A DNA stretch of 64,000 nucleotides from Bacteroidota bacterium (GCA_022561875.1 JADFQJ010000001.1:1-64000); one strand, 5' to 3'; positions 54,452-63,134 are shown, counted from the stretch's first letter. Made by a program: numbers and translations. Notes: a model not told the origin generated them from the letters alone.

Positions 54452-55707
54452 ACCCTGTCTGTCTTTCTAAACACTTCCAGCAAATATCTTGCATCGGTCA
54501 AATCGCTCTTAATAATTCCCATTTCCAGCAATAAATCATTGGCAGCCCGGGTTACCAGGATCTTATCAAAATAATCACTGTGAACAAAATTCATATACTT
54601 TACCACAAAAAATGCATTAAACTTCTGAAAGAATCTTTTCCTGAATGTTTCCCGGGTAGCAACGTTATTATTTATTTCCGATATCTTTTGTTCAAAATCA
54701 GTGGAAAGCAGGAATTTTTTCAGGGGCTTGGTAAACCGGGAAAGAAATCTTGCCACCTCATCTGAGCCGGCTTCAAAAAACCTGTCAGCATTTATAAACA
54801 GATCTTTCAAATCATTGAAAGCTTCCAGACAGTAAGTTTTCACCTCTTCATTTTCTTCAATACTTCTTTTAACAACCGGACCGGTTCCAAAAGGCACCCG
54901 GTCAGATGGACGTGGGGATGGAAAAACTGACGTTGAATTCAACTCGTTAAATTTGCCATGCGGTGTTATTTTGTGGATAAAATAGAAATCTTCCCCACCC
55001 TTTCGCCGGTTCATCCCGCCATATTTTACGTAAGCTCCTGCTCTGACAGCAAATGCTGAACCAACGGTATGATATGAAAAAGGGAAACCAGTTAAACTTA
55101 ATGCCTGTTTATAATACCGGAGGTATAGCTCATACCGGCAAACAGTTTCATAAACTTTTTTATCAAAATCACAACCCTCGAGAGGATGTTCAAAATAGAT
55201 TGAGCACCCTTCGGTTTTGGGGTATTTTTTGAAATGGCTCTCGATCTCCACAAGATAATTCTCAGCACAGAGAGTATCCGCATCAAGAGAAATGATAATG
55301 CCTTTATTGTTGTTTAGCAGATTAAACCTGTGAACTGCTTCATCCATTCCGATTTTTCTTGCCAATCCTGCCCCAAAATATTTTCCGGGAAGATCAGTTT
55401 TCCTTACAGGCCACAGTCGTATCTTTTCAGAATTATTATTTTTCTTCCACCGTATCAGAGATTCAAACACAATGTCGTTTAGAAACACAGTATTCTTATC
55501 CGCACCTGCATGAGTATTTACAATTGGCAATATTTCAACTGCACAAGCCGGACTTTTACATGAATAAAGCGAGTATAATGTATCCGTTATCCCGGGGTCG
55601 TTATAACATGGGATAACTATAATCAGCTGCAGGTTGTCATACGGGTGAATCTCAACCGAAGGGGTAAAAGATCTCTGTTTCTGAAGATAGGGACCGGCGA
55701 ATCCCAT
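54448..55707 (-). CDS. GT2-family glycosyltransferase
   Basis: A 419-residue cytoplasmic enzyme with a GT-A fold. LQLIIVIPCYNDPGITDTLY is the nucleotide-sugar-binding start; IIISLDADTLCAENYLVEIE carries the DxD metal motif; RRKGGEDFYFIHKI is the acceptor/catalytic block. After about residue 260 is a helical C-terminal part of unknown role. No membrane helix is seen. Donor and acceptor are unknown. It starts 8 bp after the OmpH-like gene on the same strand, suggesting co-transcription. Confidence 0.8.
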   Translation of the reverse strand: MGFAGPYLQKQRSFTPSVEIHPYDNLQLIIVIPCYNDPGITDTLYSLYSCKSPACAVEILPIVNTHAGADKNTVFLNDIVFESLIRWKKNNNSEKIRLWPVRKTDLPGKYFGAGLARKIGMDEAVHRFNLLNNNKGIIISLDADTLCAENYLVEIESHFKKYPKTEGCSIYFEHPLEGCDFDKKVYETVCRYELYLRYYKQALSLTGFPFSYHTVGSAFAVRAGAYVKYGGMNRRKGGEDFYFIHKITPHGKFNELNSTSVFPSPRPSDRVPFGTGPVVKRSIEENEEVKTYCLEAFNDLKDLFINADRFFEAGSDEVARFLSRFTKPLKKFLLSTDFEQKISEINNNVATRETFRKRFFQKFNAFFVVKYMNFVHSDYFDKILVTRAANDLLLEMGIIKSDLTDARYLLEVFRKTDRV

Positions 55708-55715
55708 GCCTTGAT

Positions 55716-56342
55716 TTATTTGTCTTTCGTTTTAGATTTTCTTTCCTCAGCATATTTGGCATTGATACCTTCAATAACATCGTTGGTTATATCCATCTTG
55801 TCCGTAGCATAAAGGAAAGGACCTCCAAGAGAATTACTTACAATGAATTGATAATTATTTTCCTTATTATATTCCTTCAAATAGTCAATAATAAAATAAA
55901 TGAGCTTCCGGTTCATTACCTGCTCCTCATCGGCCAACTCCAGAGAGAGTTTGTCTTTCAAAGTAATAATATTTTGTTGTTCAAGGTAAAGCTCTTGTTC
56001 AATTTCCCTGGCGCCAGAGCGGGTAACAAGTCCCTTTCTGACTTTTTCCTGAAAATCAATTGCTTCTTTCTCAAAACTTTTCGACCTGGAATTTAACTCT
56101 GCCTCTGAACTCTTCTGTTTCTCAACCAGATCATCTCTCATATCAAAAAATATATCCATATTATTCATCAGGGTATCGATATTGATATATGCTATCTCTC
56201 CCTTTCCGGTAGGATTTTTTTCAGCGAGTTTACTTTCTGTTTGTTCCGGATTTGTTTTTTCTTTACCTGTAAAATGCAGGAAAAAAAGTACTCCAACCGC
56301 AATAATTAATACAACATTTATTATAAGATTTACCCTTTTCAT
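55716..56342 (-). CDS. OmpH/Skp-like periplasmic chaperone
   Basis: A 208-residue protein of the OmpH family. One uncleaved-looking N-terminal helix (VNLIINVVLIIAVGVLFFLH) is followed by a linker, a short strand IAYINIDTLMNNM and two long charged helices (about 70-150) that form the Skp prongs, then the end strands YQFIVSNSLGGPFLYA. Skp binds unfolded outer-membrane proteins in the periplasm. Here the membrane anchor and the 40-residue spacer differ from soluble E. coli Skp. The end GINAKYAEERKSKTKDK is basic. Confidence 0.85.
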   Translation of the reverse strand: MKRVNLIINVVLIIAVGVLFFLHFTGKEKTNPEQTESKLAEKNPTGKGEIAYINIDTLMNNMDIFFDMRDDLVEKQKSSEAELNSRSKSFEKEAIDFQEKVRKGLVTRSGAREIEQELYLEQQNIITLKDKLSLELADEEQVMNRKLIYFIIDYLKEYNKENNYQFIVSNSLGGPFLYATDKMDITNDVIEGINAKYAEERKSKTKDK

Positions 56343-56395
56343 ATATCATTTATTTGATTAATATCTCAATTTGCGGAACAAAGATAACTTTTAAG

Positions 56396-56482
56396 AACAT
56401 AGCTTCGCAAATTAATTAAAAAGAGTAGCTAAATTAAAGTTATCCTCTAATTTTGGAACAAAGTGGTCAAGGTTAAGGCTAA
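56396..56482 (+). repeat. Dispersed 81-87 bp repeat, copy 2
   Basis: Begins AACATAGCTTCGCAAATTAA and ends with CAAGGTTAAGGCTAA. It is the full-length partner of 15621-15701, in the same orientation on the plus strand, and touches the stop codon of the PorP/SprF gene. Confidence 0.75.
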
Positions 56483-57465
56483 AACTCTGGACATGGAATA
56501 GCATGTATCTTTTTCTTATACTTACGGGTCAGTTCAAACTTATAAACAAAAGATATCTCATGTGCACCGCCGGTAGAGGTCATCAGGTTAGATACGGTAA
56601 AATCATAAGAGTATCCGATATGCAAATATTTTGTTTTATACCCAATAAGTAAAATGATCGCATCTCCAATCTGATCTTTCAGAAGAGGTATTCCCCGATA
56701 CCAAACTCCCATAATCAAAGGATTTTTATACCAATAGAGTCCAATATCCAATTGTGAAAAGTATTCTTGTTTTTTAAAAAGGAAAGCAAGTGATAAAGAT
56801 TCATCAATGGGTCTTGTCAGTCTGCCTTTCCGTATTACCTGTACCCCTCCAAAAACCGATATTTTTATCGGCACCCTGCTCTTTACATCGTACAATGATT
56901 GTTCAGGCCTCAGAAGATGATCAACGGTTGTTCCGAACCATATTCTTTCAGAATACAAAATAGCAGAGGCTGAAAAATCAATATCTCCGGCATTGTCAAA
57001 CGGAGGTACTTCCAGTACACTGCTTCCTGCATTACCACTTGGAGAAATCTGATCGGTGAATATCAATCTGTTAAAATCGAGCCCCCGTTGAGTATACATA
57101 AAATTTACTCCCGGACGAACATGCCATTCGCGGTTAATCTGAATATCATATGAATACAATACGCCAATGTTAGTATTGCTTAATCGTCCGGTACCTGCAC
57201 GGTCGTGCATAACCAAAAACCCAACACCTGAGTTGAAGTTTGCAAAAGATTTATCGAAAGAAAAACTGTAGGTAAGAAATACGCCTGGCAAAGAAGGCCA
57301 TTGATTACGATGATTCAATGTAATTCTGTTATTCTCAGTTGCTCCGGCAAATGAAGGAGCCAGGTAAAGTTTGTTAGCATAAAACTGTGAAAACTGAGGA
57401 TCCTGCGAAAGACTAACTTTTACCAGAAAAGGAATTAAGAGTAATATGAGAACAAGTTTTTTCAC
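56479..57465 (-). CDS. PorP/SprF-family type IX secretion membrane protein
   Basis: A 328-residue outer-membrane beta-barrel of the PorP/SprF family. Signal peptide about 1-20 (MKKLVLILLLIPFLVKVSLS), then the hallmark QDPQFSQFYANKLYLAPSFA and NHRNQWPSLPGVFLTYSFSF, and a C-terminal SYDFTVSNLMTSTGGAHEIS strand set. These proteins are needed for, or paired with, T9SS substrates carrying type B (CHU_C) sorting domains. It lies downstream of the sigma/PKD/CHU_C pair on the same strand, but a strong terminator at 57672-57706 separates them. Confidence 0.92.
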   Translation of the reverse strand: MKKLVLILLLIPFLVKVSLSQDPQFSQFYANKLYLAPSFAGATENNRITLNHRNQWPSLPGVFLTYSFSFDKSFANFNSGVGFLVMHDRAGTGRLSNTNIGVLYSYDIQINREWHVRPGVNFMYTQRGLDFNRLIFTDQISPSGNAGSSVLEVPPFDNAGDIDFSASAILYSERIWFGTTVDHLLRPEQSLYDVKSRVPIKISVFGGVQVIRKGRLTRPIDESLSLAFLFKKQEYFSQLDIGLYWYKNPLIMGVWYRGIPLLKDQIGDAIILLIGYKTKYLHIGYSYDFTVSNLMTSTGGAHEISFVYKFELTRKYKKKIHAIPCPEF

Positions 57466-57671
57466 AGGCGCAAATTAATTTTCCTTATCTGGTTTTAACA
57501 AAAAGGACCCGGAATAATGGCACTAATATATAACTATTATTCATCTCCTTTTACCTGTCATACGATATATTTTACCTTTTTGTTAGGTAAAATAAGAACA
57601 ATTAACTGTTTTAGAAACTTATTCTGGGTAGAAATAGTTATTCTGGTGACGAATAAACAATTTCTGCTGAT
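57466..57671. other. Intergenic region upstream of PorP/SprF, no gene seen
   Basis: An A+T-rich gap. Open frames here have unusual composition and one runs through the terminator, so I do not call a gene. It probably holds the promoter of the PorP/SprF gene; I found no full consensus match. Confidence 0.4.
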
Positions 57672-57706
57672 AAAAAAAAAGCAGAGAATTGTTCTCTGCT
57701 TTTATT
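57672..57706. terminator. Strong bidirectional intrinsic terminator
   Basis: A 12-bp perfect stem (57677-57688 AAAAGCAGAGAA with 57692-57703) and a 3-nt loop, flanked by nine A residues on the left and TTTTATTTT on the right. On the minus strand it ends the sigma factor/PKD operon, about 125 nt past its stop at 57830, with a run of nine U. Confidence 0.85.
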
Positions 57707-57829
57707 TTGATGTACCGGAATTTAACTTCATTGATTAATAATAAGTTAAATCAATCTTATAAATATTATTATATTAAAGGCTCTGGCTTCCCCTTTGCCT
57801 TTGCGAAGCTATTTTCTTCCTTGCCGGTA

Positions 57830-59179
57830 TTAATGCAGCAAGGTAATATCTCCTGCTTTAATAAAAGGCTTACCATTTACAAACTTACCTGTTACTTTCC
57901 AGATATATACATCCTGCTTAGCAAGCTTATCTTTATGATACCCATCCCATCCGATATTAATATCATTACTTTCAAAAATGAGTTGCCCCAGATGGGTAAA
58001 TATCCTTAACTGGTACTCTACAACGCCTATTGATACCGGATAGAAAACATCGTTGTTGAGCGCTCCGGGTGTATAGTAACCATTGGACGGTCCATTCAAA
58101 TTAGGGGTAAACGCGTTCGGGAATTCAATCATGTATACTGAATGGGCAAAGGCATTATTAATCACCAGTGAATCCACACAGCCCCGGTCTGTCCAAACCT
58201 TCAGCTTAATATCGTAATTATCAGACCGTTTGTAAAAATGAGTGGGTTCTATTTCGTCGGAATGGTTTGAATCACCAAAATCCCACTCATACCTCACTGC
58301 ATTCCTGGAGTAGTTGTGGAAATTTACAGGGTTGTCAGTCAATATTATATCTGTGGGATATATTTCAAACTGTGCTTTCGGTTTCGGAAAAACATTGATA
58401 GTCTGAATAAAAATTGCATTTTCACCTTTGATACCCGTTACCTCAAGTAAAATCTCATATTCTCCGGGTTCATCATAAATATATTTTGGATCTTTCTCTA
58501 TGGATTTACCACCATCGCCAAAATGCCACAAATAATTTTTTGCATTTTCCGACAGGTTTGTGAACTCTACCGGCAGGGAAGCACATCCTGAACTTTGTGA
58601 CAGAGAAAAATCTGCAACCACAGCAGCAACTTGTTCATTGGACAGTCTTTTCCGGTTAGTTTCACCTTTTTTCCTGTTCTTTTGTGATAAATTCTTATCC
58701 GGCTGAACCGTTTTCTCTATTGTTTCATTGTTTTTGCCGGCATTTTCTCCACTCTTTTCACCTTTTTCCTTATCAATTAAGCGGATATCATCGCTTTCAA
58801 CTTCCTCAAATTGTATTTTTGTCTTTTCATCACCAGCAGAGGTTGTCTTTTCACGGTCTGTTTTTAACTTTATTTCCAGTGAATTGGTCCTGATTTCACT
58901 TTCAGAACTATTTTGTTGAGTAACTTTTTCTTCTGTAACTGCTCCCTGTTTTTCAATCTTACCGTTTGAATAATCTGACAACAGAATTATGCCGGCTGCA
59001 CTAAGTGCCACAATTCCTGTTGTATAGTAAATATTAAAACTGCGAAGATTAAACCTGACAAAATTCTGCCAGGCAAGTTTCGAAGAGATCCTTTTCCATA
59101 ATCCGGACGAAGGTTCAATACGAAAATCCTTAAAACTTTCGCTGTACAGTTGTTCAATATTTTTTCCCTTTTTTTTCAC
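57830..59179 (-). CDS. Membrane-anchored PKD/CHU_C protein, probable anti-sigma partner
   Basis: A 449-residue protein with a GTG start at 59179 overlapping the sigma-factor TGA. Residues 1-48 are cytoplasmic and look like the sigma-binding N-terminus common in Bacteroidota (EQLYSESFKDFRIEPSSGLW); TM about 50-67; a long charged linker (70-190); two PKD domains (WHFGDGG near 218, WDFGDS near 299); and a gliding-motility-associated C-terminal (CHU_C) domain 351-449 (FPNAFTPNLNGPSNGYYTPG and GWDGYHKDKLAKQDVYIWKV). CHU_C is a T9SS type B sorting domain, yet the protein has no cleavable signal peptide. I infer an anti-sigma role from the overlap and the N-terminus. Confidence 0.8.
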   Translation of the reverse strand: MKKKGKNIEQLYSESFKDFRIEPSSGLWKRISSKLAWQNFVRFNLRSFNIYYTTGIVALSAAGIILLSDYSNGKIEKQGAVTEEKVTQQNSSESEIRTNSLEIKLKTDREKTTSAGDEKTKIQFEEVESDDIRLIDKEKGEKSGENAGKNNETIEKTVQPDKNLSQKNRKKGETNRKRLSNEQVAAVVADFSLSQSSGCASLPVEFTNLSENAKNYLWHFGDGGKSIEKDPKYIYDEPGEYEILLEVTGIKGENAIFIQTINVFPKPKAQFEIYPTDIILTDNPVNFHNYSRNAVRYEWDFGDSNHSDEIEPTHFYKRSDNYDIKLKVWTDRGCVDSLVINNAFAHSVYMIEFPNAFTPNLNGPSNGYYTPGALNNDVFYPVSIGVVEYQLRIFTHLGQLIFESNDINIGWDGYHKDKLAKQDVYIWKVTGKFVNGKPFIKAGDITLLH

Positions 59180-59736
59180 TTTTCCTCTTTGATATTATGA
59201 GTCTTACTCAAATATTTCAGTTTTTTTCTGATCAGTTTTCTTGCCCTTGAATATTGCGACTTGGATGTATTCACATCGATTTCCAGCAACCCAGCTATTT
59301 CTTTGTGTTTGAACCCTTCCACAGCATACAGGTTAAAAATCATCCTGTATCCTCTGGGAAGTGAACTGACAACATTGAGAAGCTCTTCACGATTAAAATC
59401 CAGCTCATTAAACATAAAATCTTCCATATCTGTTTCATTAACCTCCTCAATATCATAATGAAAATGATGCTTCCGGTTTTTATGGAAATGTGTGATCGCT
59501 GTGTTGATAATTATTCTTGCCATCCAGGCTATTAAAGAACCTATTCCCTTATATTCATTGATCTTTAGATATATCTTCAGAAACCCCTCCTGCAATATAT
59601 CTTCTGCTTCCGAAGTTTCAGCCACGTACCGTCTGCAAATACCCAGCAACAATCCTGAATACCGTTCAAACAATTGTTTCTGGGCCCGGCGGTTATGTTT
59701 TACACATTGTCTTACAAGCTGTTTCTCGTTAAGCAT
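59176..59736 (-). CDS. ECF-type RNA polymerase sigma factor
   Basis: A 186-residue sigma-70 family protein with only regions 2 and 4. Region 2: LLLGICRRYVAETSEAEDIL and QEGFLKIYLKINEY; region 4: LPRGYRMIFNLYAVEGFKHK then EIAGLLEIDVNTSKSQYSRA as the helix-turn-helix for the -35 element. Typical Bacteroidota ECF length. Its stop codon overlaps the start of the PKD/CHU_C gene (GTGA), so the pair is translationally coupled as sigma and membrane regulator. Targets are unknown; the nearby PorP/SprF gene is a candidate. Confidence 0.93.
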   Translation of the reverse strand: MLNEKQLVRQCVKHNRRAQKQLFERYSGLLLGICRRYVAETSEAEDILQEGFLKIYLKINEYKGIGSLIAWMARIIINTAITHFHKNRKHHFHYDIEEVNETDMEDFMFNELDFNREELLNVVSSLPRGYRMIFNLYAVEGFKHKEIAGLLEIDVNTSKSQYSRARKLIRKKLKYLSKTHNIKEEK

Positions 59737-60056
59737 TCTTTTATTTTCAATAATATGACACGTTTACTGCGAAAATGGTTGCAAGTATTCTTAAAGTTAA
59801 TTATAAAGTATTATACCCCGGATTCATAAATATTTATTGCACCAGGCAGACTATATCATCTTTTTCATCAATATGTTACAAACATAAGTATTATTTTCTT
59901 TTGTCAACAATGTTCAAAATCATATATACGGATGACAAAGGTCATAGGTTTGATATTAAGAAAATATTTATTTTTAATTTTTCATTGTTACGATCAGTAA
60001 TATTATCAGAAAGCATAATACCGGATAGTTGTTTTTCTAAATAAAAAAATAAGAAA
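59737..60056. other. Divergent intergenic region, no gene seen
   Basis: A 320-bp A+T-rich gap between the divergent sigma-factor and proline dehydrogenase genes. A plus-strand frame of 89 codons (59775-60044) has no recognisable domain, signal or start context, so I treat it as spurious. Promoters for both genes must lie here, but I found no full consensus. Confidence 0.4.
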
Positions 60057-60968
60057 ATGTTTAATAAGTTAATTGCCAATCTTTTACCCTATTTCCCTAA
60101 AAAATTCGTCTGGCTTTTTTCAAAATCTTATATCGCAGGTGAAACCACAAATGATGCTATAAAAGCATCAAAATTATTAAATGAAAAGGGAATGATGGTC
60201 ACTCTTGATGTTCTCGGAGAATTTATTAAGACACTTGATGAAGCTAAAGAAAACAAAAAACAATACCTGGAATTGATAGAAACATCCGAAAAGAATAAGA
60301 TCGATGGAAACTATTCCGTTAAACCCACCATGTTCGGACTACTGATCGATAAGAAAGCTTGTTATGAGAATATCAGGGAGATCGTAAAAAAAGCTGCCGG
60401 ATATAACAATTTTGTTCGTATTGATATGGAAAATTCGCAATGTGTTGATAAGGAAATAGAATTATTCAGAAAGCTGAAGAATGAATTTCCCTATAATGTT
60501 GGCCTTGTGTTCCAGGCATATATGAAACGTACACTGGATGACCTGAAGAAACTTATGGATATTCACACTGAAAAATCACCTTTAAATTACAGGCTTTGCA
60601 AAGGGATTTACGTTGAACCACCTGAAATAGCTTACAAGAAGTATAAGAAAATTAATGAGCACTTTCTGGAAGATCTTGAATTTATGTTCAGGAATAATGT
60701 CTATCCCGGAATTGCCACTCATGATAAACCTCTGATAGAGGGTGCTTACAAACTTATTGAGAAATATAATGTCCCGAAAGAAAAGTATGAATTCCAGATG
60801 TTGTACGGTGTGACACCGGCCCTGAGACAGTCAATTGTTGATAAAGGGCACAAGATGAGGATTTATATTCCTTTTGGTAAAGAATGGTTCGGTTACTCGA
60901 CCCGGCGGCTAAAGGAAAACCCAAAAATGGCATACCATATTATTAAAGCAATTTTCGTTAAAGGATAA
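60057..60968 (+). CDS. putA: Proline dehydrogenase
   Basis: A 303-residue FAD enzyme oxidising proline to P5C, the monofunctional type. The TIM-barrel blocks are visible: VTLDVLGEFIKTLDEAKENK, KPTMFGLLIDKKACYENIRE, VRIDMENSQCVDKEIELFRK, GLVFQAYMKRTLDDLKKLMD, NYRLCKGIYVEPPEIAYKKY with the substrate Arg, ATHDKPLI and EFQMLYGVTPALRQSI; the C-terminal YIPFGKEWFGYSTRRLKENP has the Arg pair that binds the proline carboxylate. All are intact. It pairs functionally with pruA at 52134. The product would be handed on as P5C/glutamate semialdehyde, and electrons go to quinone. Confidence 0.93.
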   Translation: MFNKLIANLLPYFPKKFVWLFSKSYIAGETTNDAIKASKLLNEKGMMVTLDVLGEFIKTLDEAKENKKQYLELIETSEKNKIDGNYSVKPTMFGLLIDKKACYENIREIVKKAAGYNNFVRIDMENSQCVDKEIELFRKLKNEFPYNVGLVFQAYMKRTLDDLKKLMDIHTEKSPLNYRLCKGIYVEPPEIAYKKYKKINEHFLEDLEFMFRNNVYPGIATHDKPLIEGAYKLIEKYNVPKEKYEFQMLYGVTPALRQSIVDKGHKMRIYIPFGKEWFGYSTRRLKENPKMAYHIIKAIFVKG

Positions 60969-61028
60969 ATGATCGATTATGGCCGCTTATGAATGTTTTT
61001 ATGATTGATTAAAAAGAATGAATTCCGA

Positions 61029-61994
61029 CTAATTATATCCATGTGAATTAAGGTAGCTCTGTATATAATCTTTTATGCCATCTTCCAGCGAAATAAATTC
61101 TTCTGCATACCCTGTTGATCTGAGTTTTGCCATCTCTGCCCTGGTAAAATACTGATACTTATCACGAATATCTTCAGGGGTATCGATATATTCAATATTT
61201 TCATCCAATCCCATAGCTTCAAATATACCCTTAGCAAGATCGTTAAAGGTTCTTGCAGCGCCTGTTCCCAGATTATAGATACCCGGATCTTTCCTGTAAT
61301 GCATCAGAAAGATCAGCACATCTACAACATCTTTAACATAAATAAAATCCCTCGACTGCTCACCATCTTTAAAATTGGGGTTATGAGAACGAAAAAGTTT
61401 TATTTTCCCTGTTTCCTTTATCTGGTTATAAGCATGAAATACAACTGAAGCCATCCTGTCTTTATGATATTCATTTGGTCCATAGACATTAAAGAATTTA
61501 ATTCCTGCCCAGTAATAAGGTTTTTTATCCTGTTCTATTGCCCACTTGTCAAATTCGTTTTTCGATTTCCCATAAGGATTCAGCGGTTTCAGTTCATCCA
61601 CAACCTGGTGATCATCTTTATAACCCAGCTCGCCCAGACCATATGTTGCAGCAGATGATGCATATATCAGTGGAATGCCAAAATCGGCACTTAGTTTCCA
61701 TACTTTTTTTGAGTATCCCAGATTAAGTTTCTCAAACACCGATTCATCAAACTCTGTTGTATCTGTTCGCGCACCTATATGAAAAACAAACTGGATAAAA
61801 CGATGATTCTCCCTGAACCAGCCGGAAAATTCTTCCCGGTCAACTTTGCCGGTATAAATTTTCCCTTCGAAATTTTTATTCTTTTCCGGCATTGAAAAAT
61901 CATCAACCAGAATTATATCCTTAAATCCTTTGTCGTTCAGGCCGGTAACCAGATTACTGGCAATAAAACCTGCTGCTCCGGTAACTATAATCAT
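61029..61994 (-). CDS. hldD: ADP-glyceromanno-heptose 6-epimerase
   Basis: A 321-residue extended short-chain dehydrogenase. The nucleotide-binding start is MIIVTGAAGFIASNLVTGLN; HIGARTDTTEFDESVFEKLN is diagnostic of HldD; the catalytic Y-x-x-x-K is in NPYGKSKNEFDKW; GIKFFNVYGPNEYHKDRMAS and DGEQSRDFIYVKDVVDVLIF follow. It converts ADP-D-glycero- to ADP-L-glycero-D-manno-heptose for the LPS core. Its 5' flank (62015-62068) carries the gene-start-associated repeat in the sense direction. Confidence 0.95.
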   Translation of the reverse strand: MIIVTGAAGFIASNLVTGLNDKGFKDIILVDDFSMPEKNKNFEGKIYTGKVDREEFSGWFRENHRFIQFVFHIGARTDTTEFDESVFEKLNLGYSKKVWKLSADFGIPLIYASSAATYGLGELGYKDDHQVVDELKPLNPYGKSKNEFDKWAIEQDKKPYYWAGIKFFNVYGPNEYHKDRMASVVFHAYNQIKETGKIKLFRSHNPNFKDGEQSRDFIYVKDVVDVLIFLMHYRKDPGIYNLGTGAARTFNDLAKGIFEAMGLDENIEYIDTPEDIRDKYQYFTRAEMAKLRSTGYAEEFISLEDGIKDYIQSYLNSHGYN

Positions 61995-62014
61995 ATCAAA
62001 TGTCTTAAGTGAAG

Positions 62015-62068
62015 AATGACTAAAATTTAAAATGTCTAAAATTGACTAAAATTCAAAATGACTAAAAT
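62015..62068 (-). repeat. Gene-start-associated repeat upstream of hldD
   Basis: On the minus strand it reads ACATTTTAGTCATTTTGAAT then TTTAGTCAATTTTAGACATT and TTAAATTTTAGTCATTC, three units of the same TTTAGTCATTTT module that precedes six plus-strand genes. Confidence 0.7.
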
Positions 62069-62138
62069 GTTACGAGTTTCGGGCTTGCCACGTTTACCCC
62101 ATGAAATTCTTTTCATTTCATCGGGGTGAAATGCGACG
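62069..62138 (+). repeat. 70-bp REP-like repeat with hairpin, copy 2
   Basis: One base differs from 46151-46220 (C for T in the loop at 62120 or so). The following 62139-62165 (CCTGCCCCGCAGGG and on) adds a second small palindrome. It lies in the hldD-mqnD gap, which otherwise holds short repeat modules and no gene. Confidence 0.8.
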
Positions 62139-62300
62139 CCTGCCCCGCAGGGAAGAATGACCGTGCCGGGGTTAAATTTGAGGCACGAAAGTATTTCACC
62201 TTACTTACCCACTCAACTTTAATTACTTTAAACTTCTTACTCTTTTCTTCGTAACTTTAGGCACTTTCAACTTTAGTTCACTTTAAGTACTTCTTCCTCT

Positions 62301-63134
62301 TCAATTACCCTGAAACATATCCCTGTTTACTTCCGGTATCAAACCGGAATGTTCAGCTCTTTTATACAACTCCTTTATGGCATCCCTCCCTCTTTCCGTA
62401 AGATCATAGGTGAATTCATTTACATATAGGTCAATATGTTTACGGATCACTTCATCTTTCACCGATTGTGCGTGTTTCTTAACATAATCAATTGAGGCCC
62501 GGGGATTTTGCTCCGCATAACTCACACTTGCCTGAATGATATGCCCCAATTTCTTTCTTATATCCTCAGGTAAATCCCTCCTGATCATTATTCCGCCGAG
62601 CGGGATTGGCAGGTTAGTTTTCTCTTCCCAGTACTCTCCCAGGTCAATTACTTTTTTTAATCCTTTCCGGTAATAAGTAAACCGCGATTCATGGATAATA
62701 AGACCAGCATCAGTTTCACCGCTTAATACAGCATCTTCAATATCTGAGAAAAGATATTCCTTTTTCATTTTTACATCAGGGTAAGCAATCCCAAGAAGCA
62801 GATTAGCCGTTGTGTATTTACCAGGTATAGCTATAACCAGATCATTTACCTCATCGGGGTATACTTTTTGCTTACTAATGAGGAGAGGACCATTTTTATA
62901 TCCGAGGGCGCTCCCGGAATTCAGGATCTTATAATGATCGGAAACATATGCATAAGCATGAAAGCTTAACTTGGTAACATCCGGAATTGATTCGATTGCC
63001 ATTTTATTCAGTTCCTCAACATCAGCCAAAACAGGCTCAAAAGAGATACCCTCAAGGTTGATCCTCTTGTTCACGATAGCATCAAAAATATATGTGTCAT
63101 TCGGGCAGGTTGAAAAGCCAAGTTTCAGTTTCAT
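62301..63134 (-). CDS. mqnD: 1,4-dihydroxy-6-naphthoate synthase
   Basis: A 277-residue enzyme of the futalosine pathway of menaquinone synthesis, turning cyclic dehypoxanthine futalosine into 1,4-dihydroxy-6-naphthoate. The periplasmic-binding-protein-like fold begins LGFSTCPNDTYIFDAIVN, a clear MqnD signature; VTKLSFHAYAYVSDHYKILN, NGPLLISKQ, IAIPGKYTTANLLLGIAYP and GLIIHESRFTYYRKGLKKVI with the catalytic His follow. Length is normal. It is 30 bp downstream of mqnB, in the same operon. Confidence 0.95.
   Translation of the reverse strand: MKLKLGFSTCPNDTYIFDAIVNKRINLEGISFEPVLADVEELNKMAIESIPDVTKLSFHAYAYVSDHYKILNSGSALGYKNGPLLISKQKVYPDEVNDLVIAIPGKYTTANLLLGIAYPDVKMKKEYLFSDIEDAVLSGETDAGLIIHESRFTYYRKGLKKVIDLGEYWEEKTNLPIPLGGIMIRRDLPEDIRKKLGHIIQASVSYAEQNPRASIDYVKKHAQSVKDEVIRKHIDLYVNEFTYDLTERGRDAIKELYKRAEHSGLIPEVNRDMFQGN

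Noticed and set aside
57517-57738. A 73-codon plus-strand frame before PorP/SprF
   Set aside because: It runs through the strong bidirectional terminator at 57672-57706 and has no family features.
59775-60044. An 89-codon plus-strand frame in the sigma/proline dehydrogenase gap
   Set aside because: Hydrophobic, compositionally A+T driven, with no recognisable motif, signal peptide or start context.
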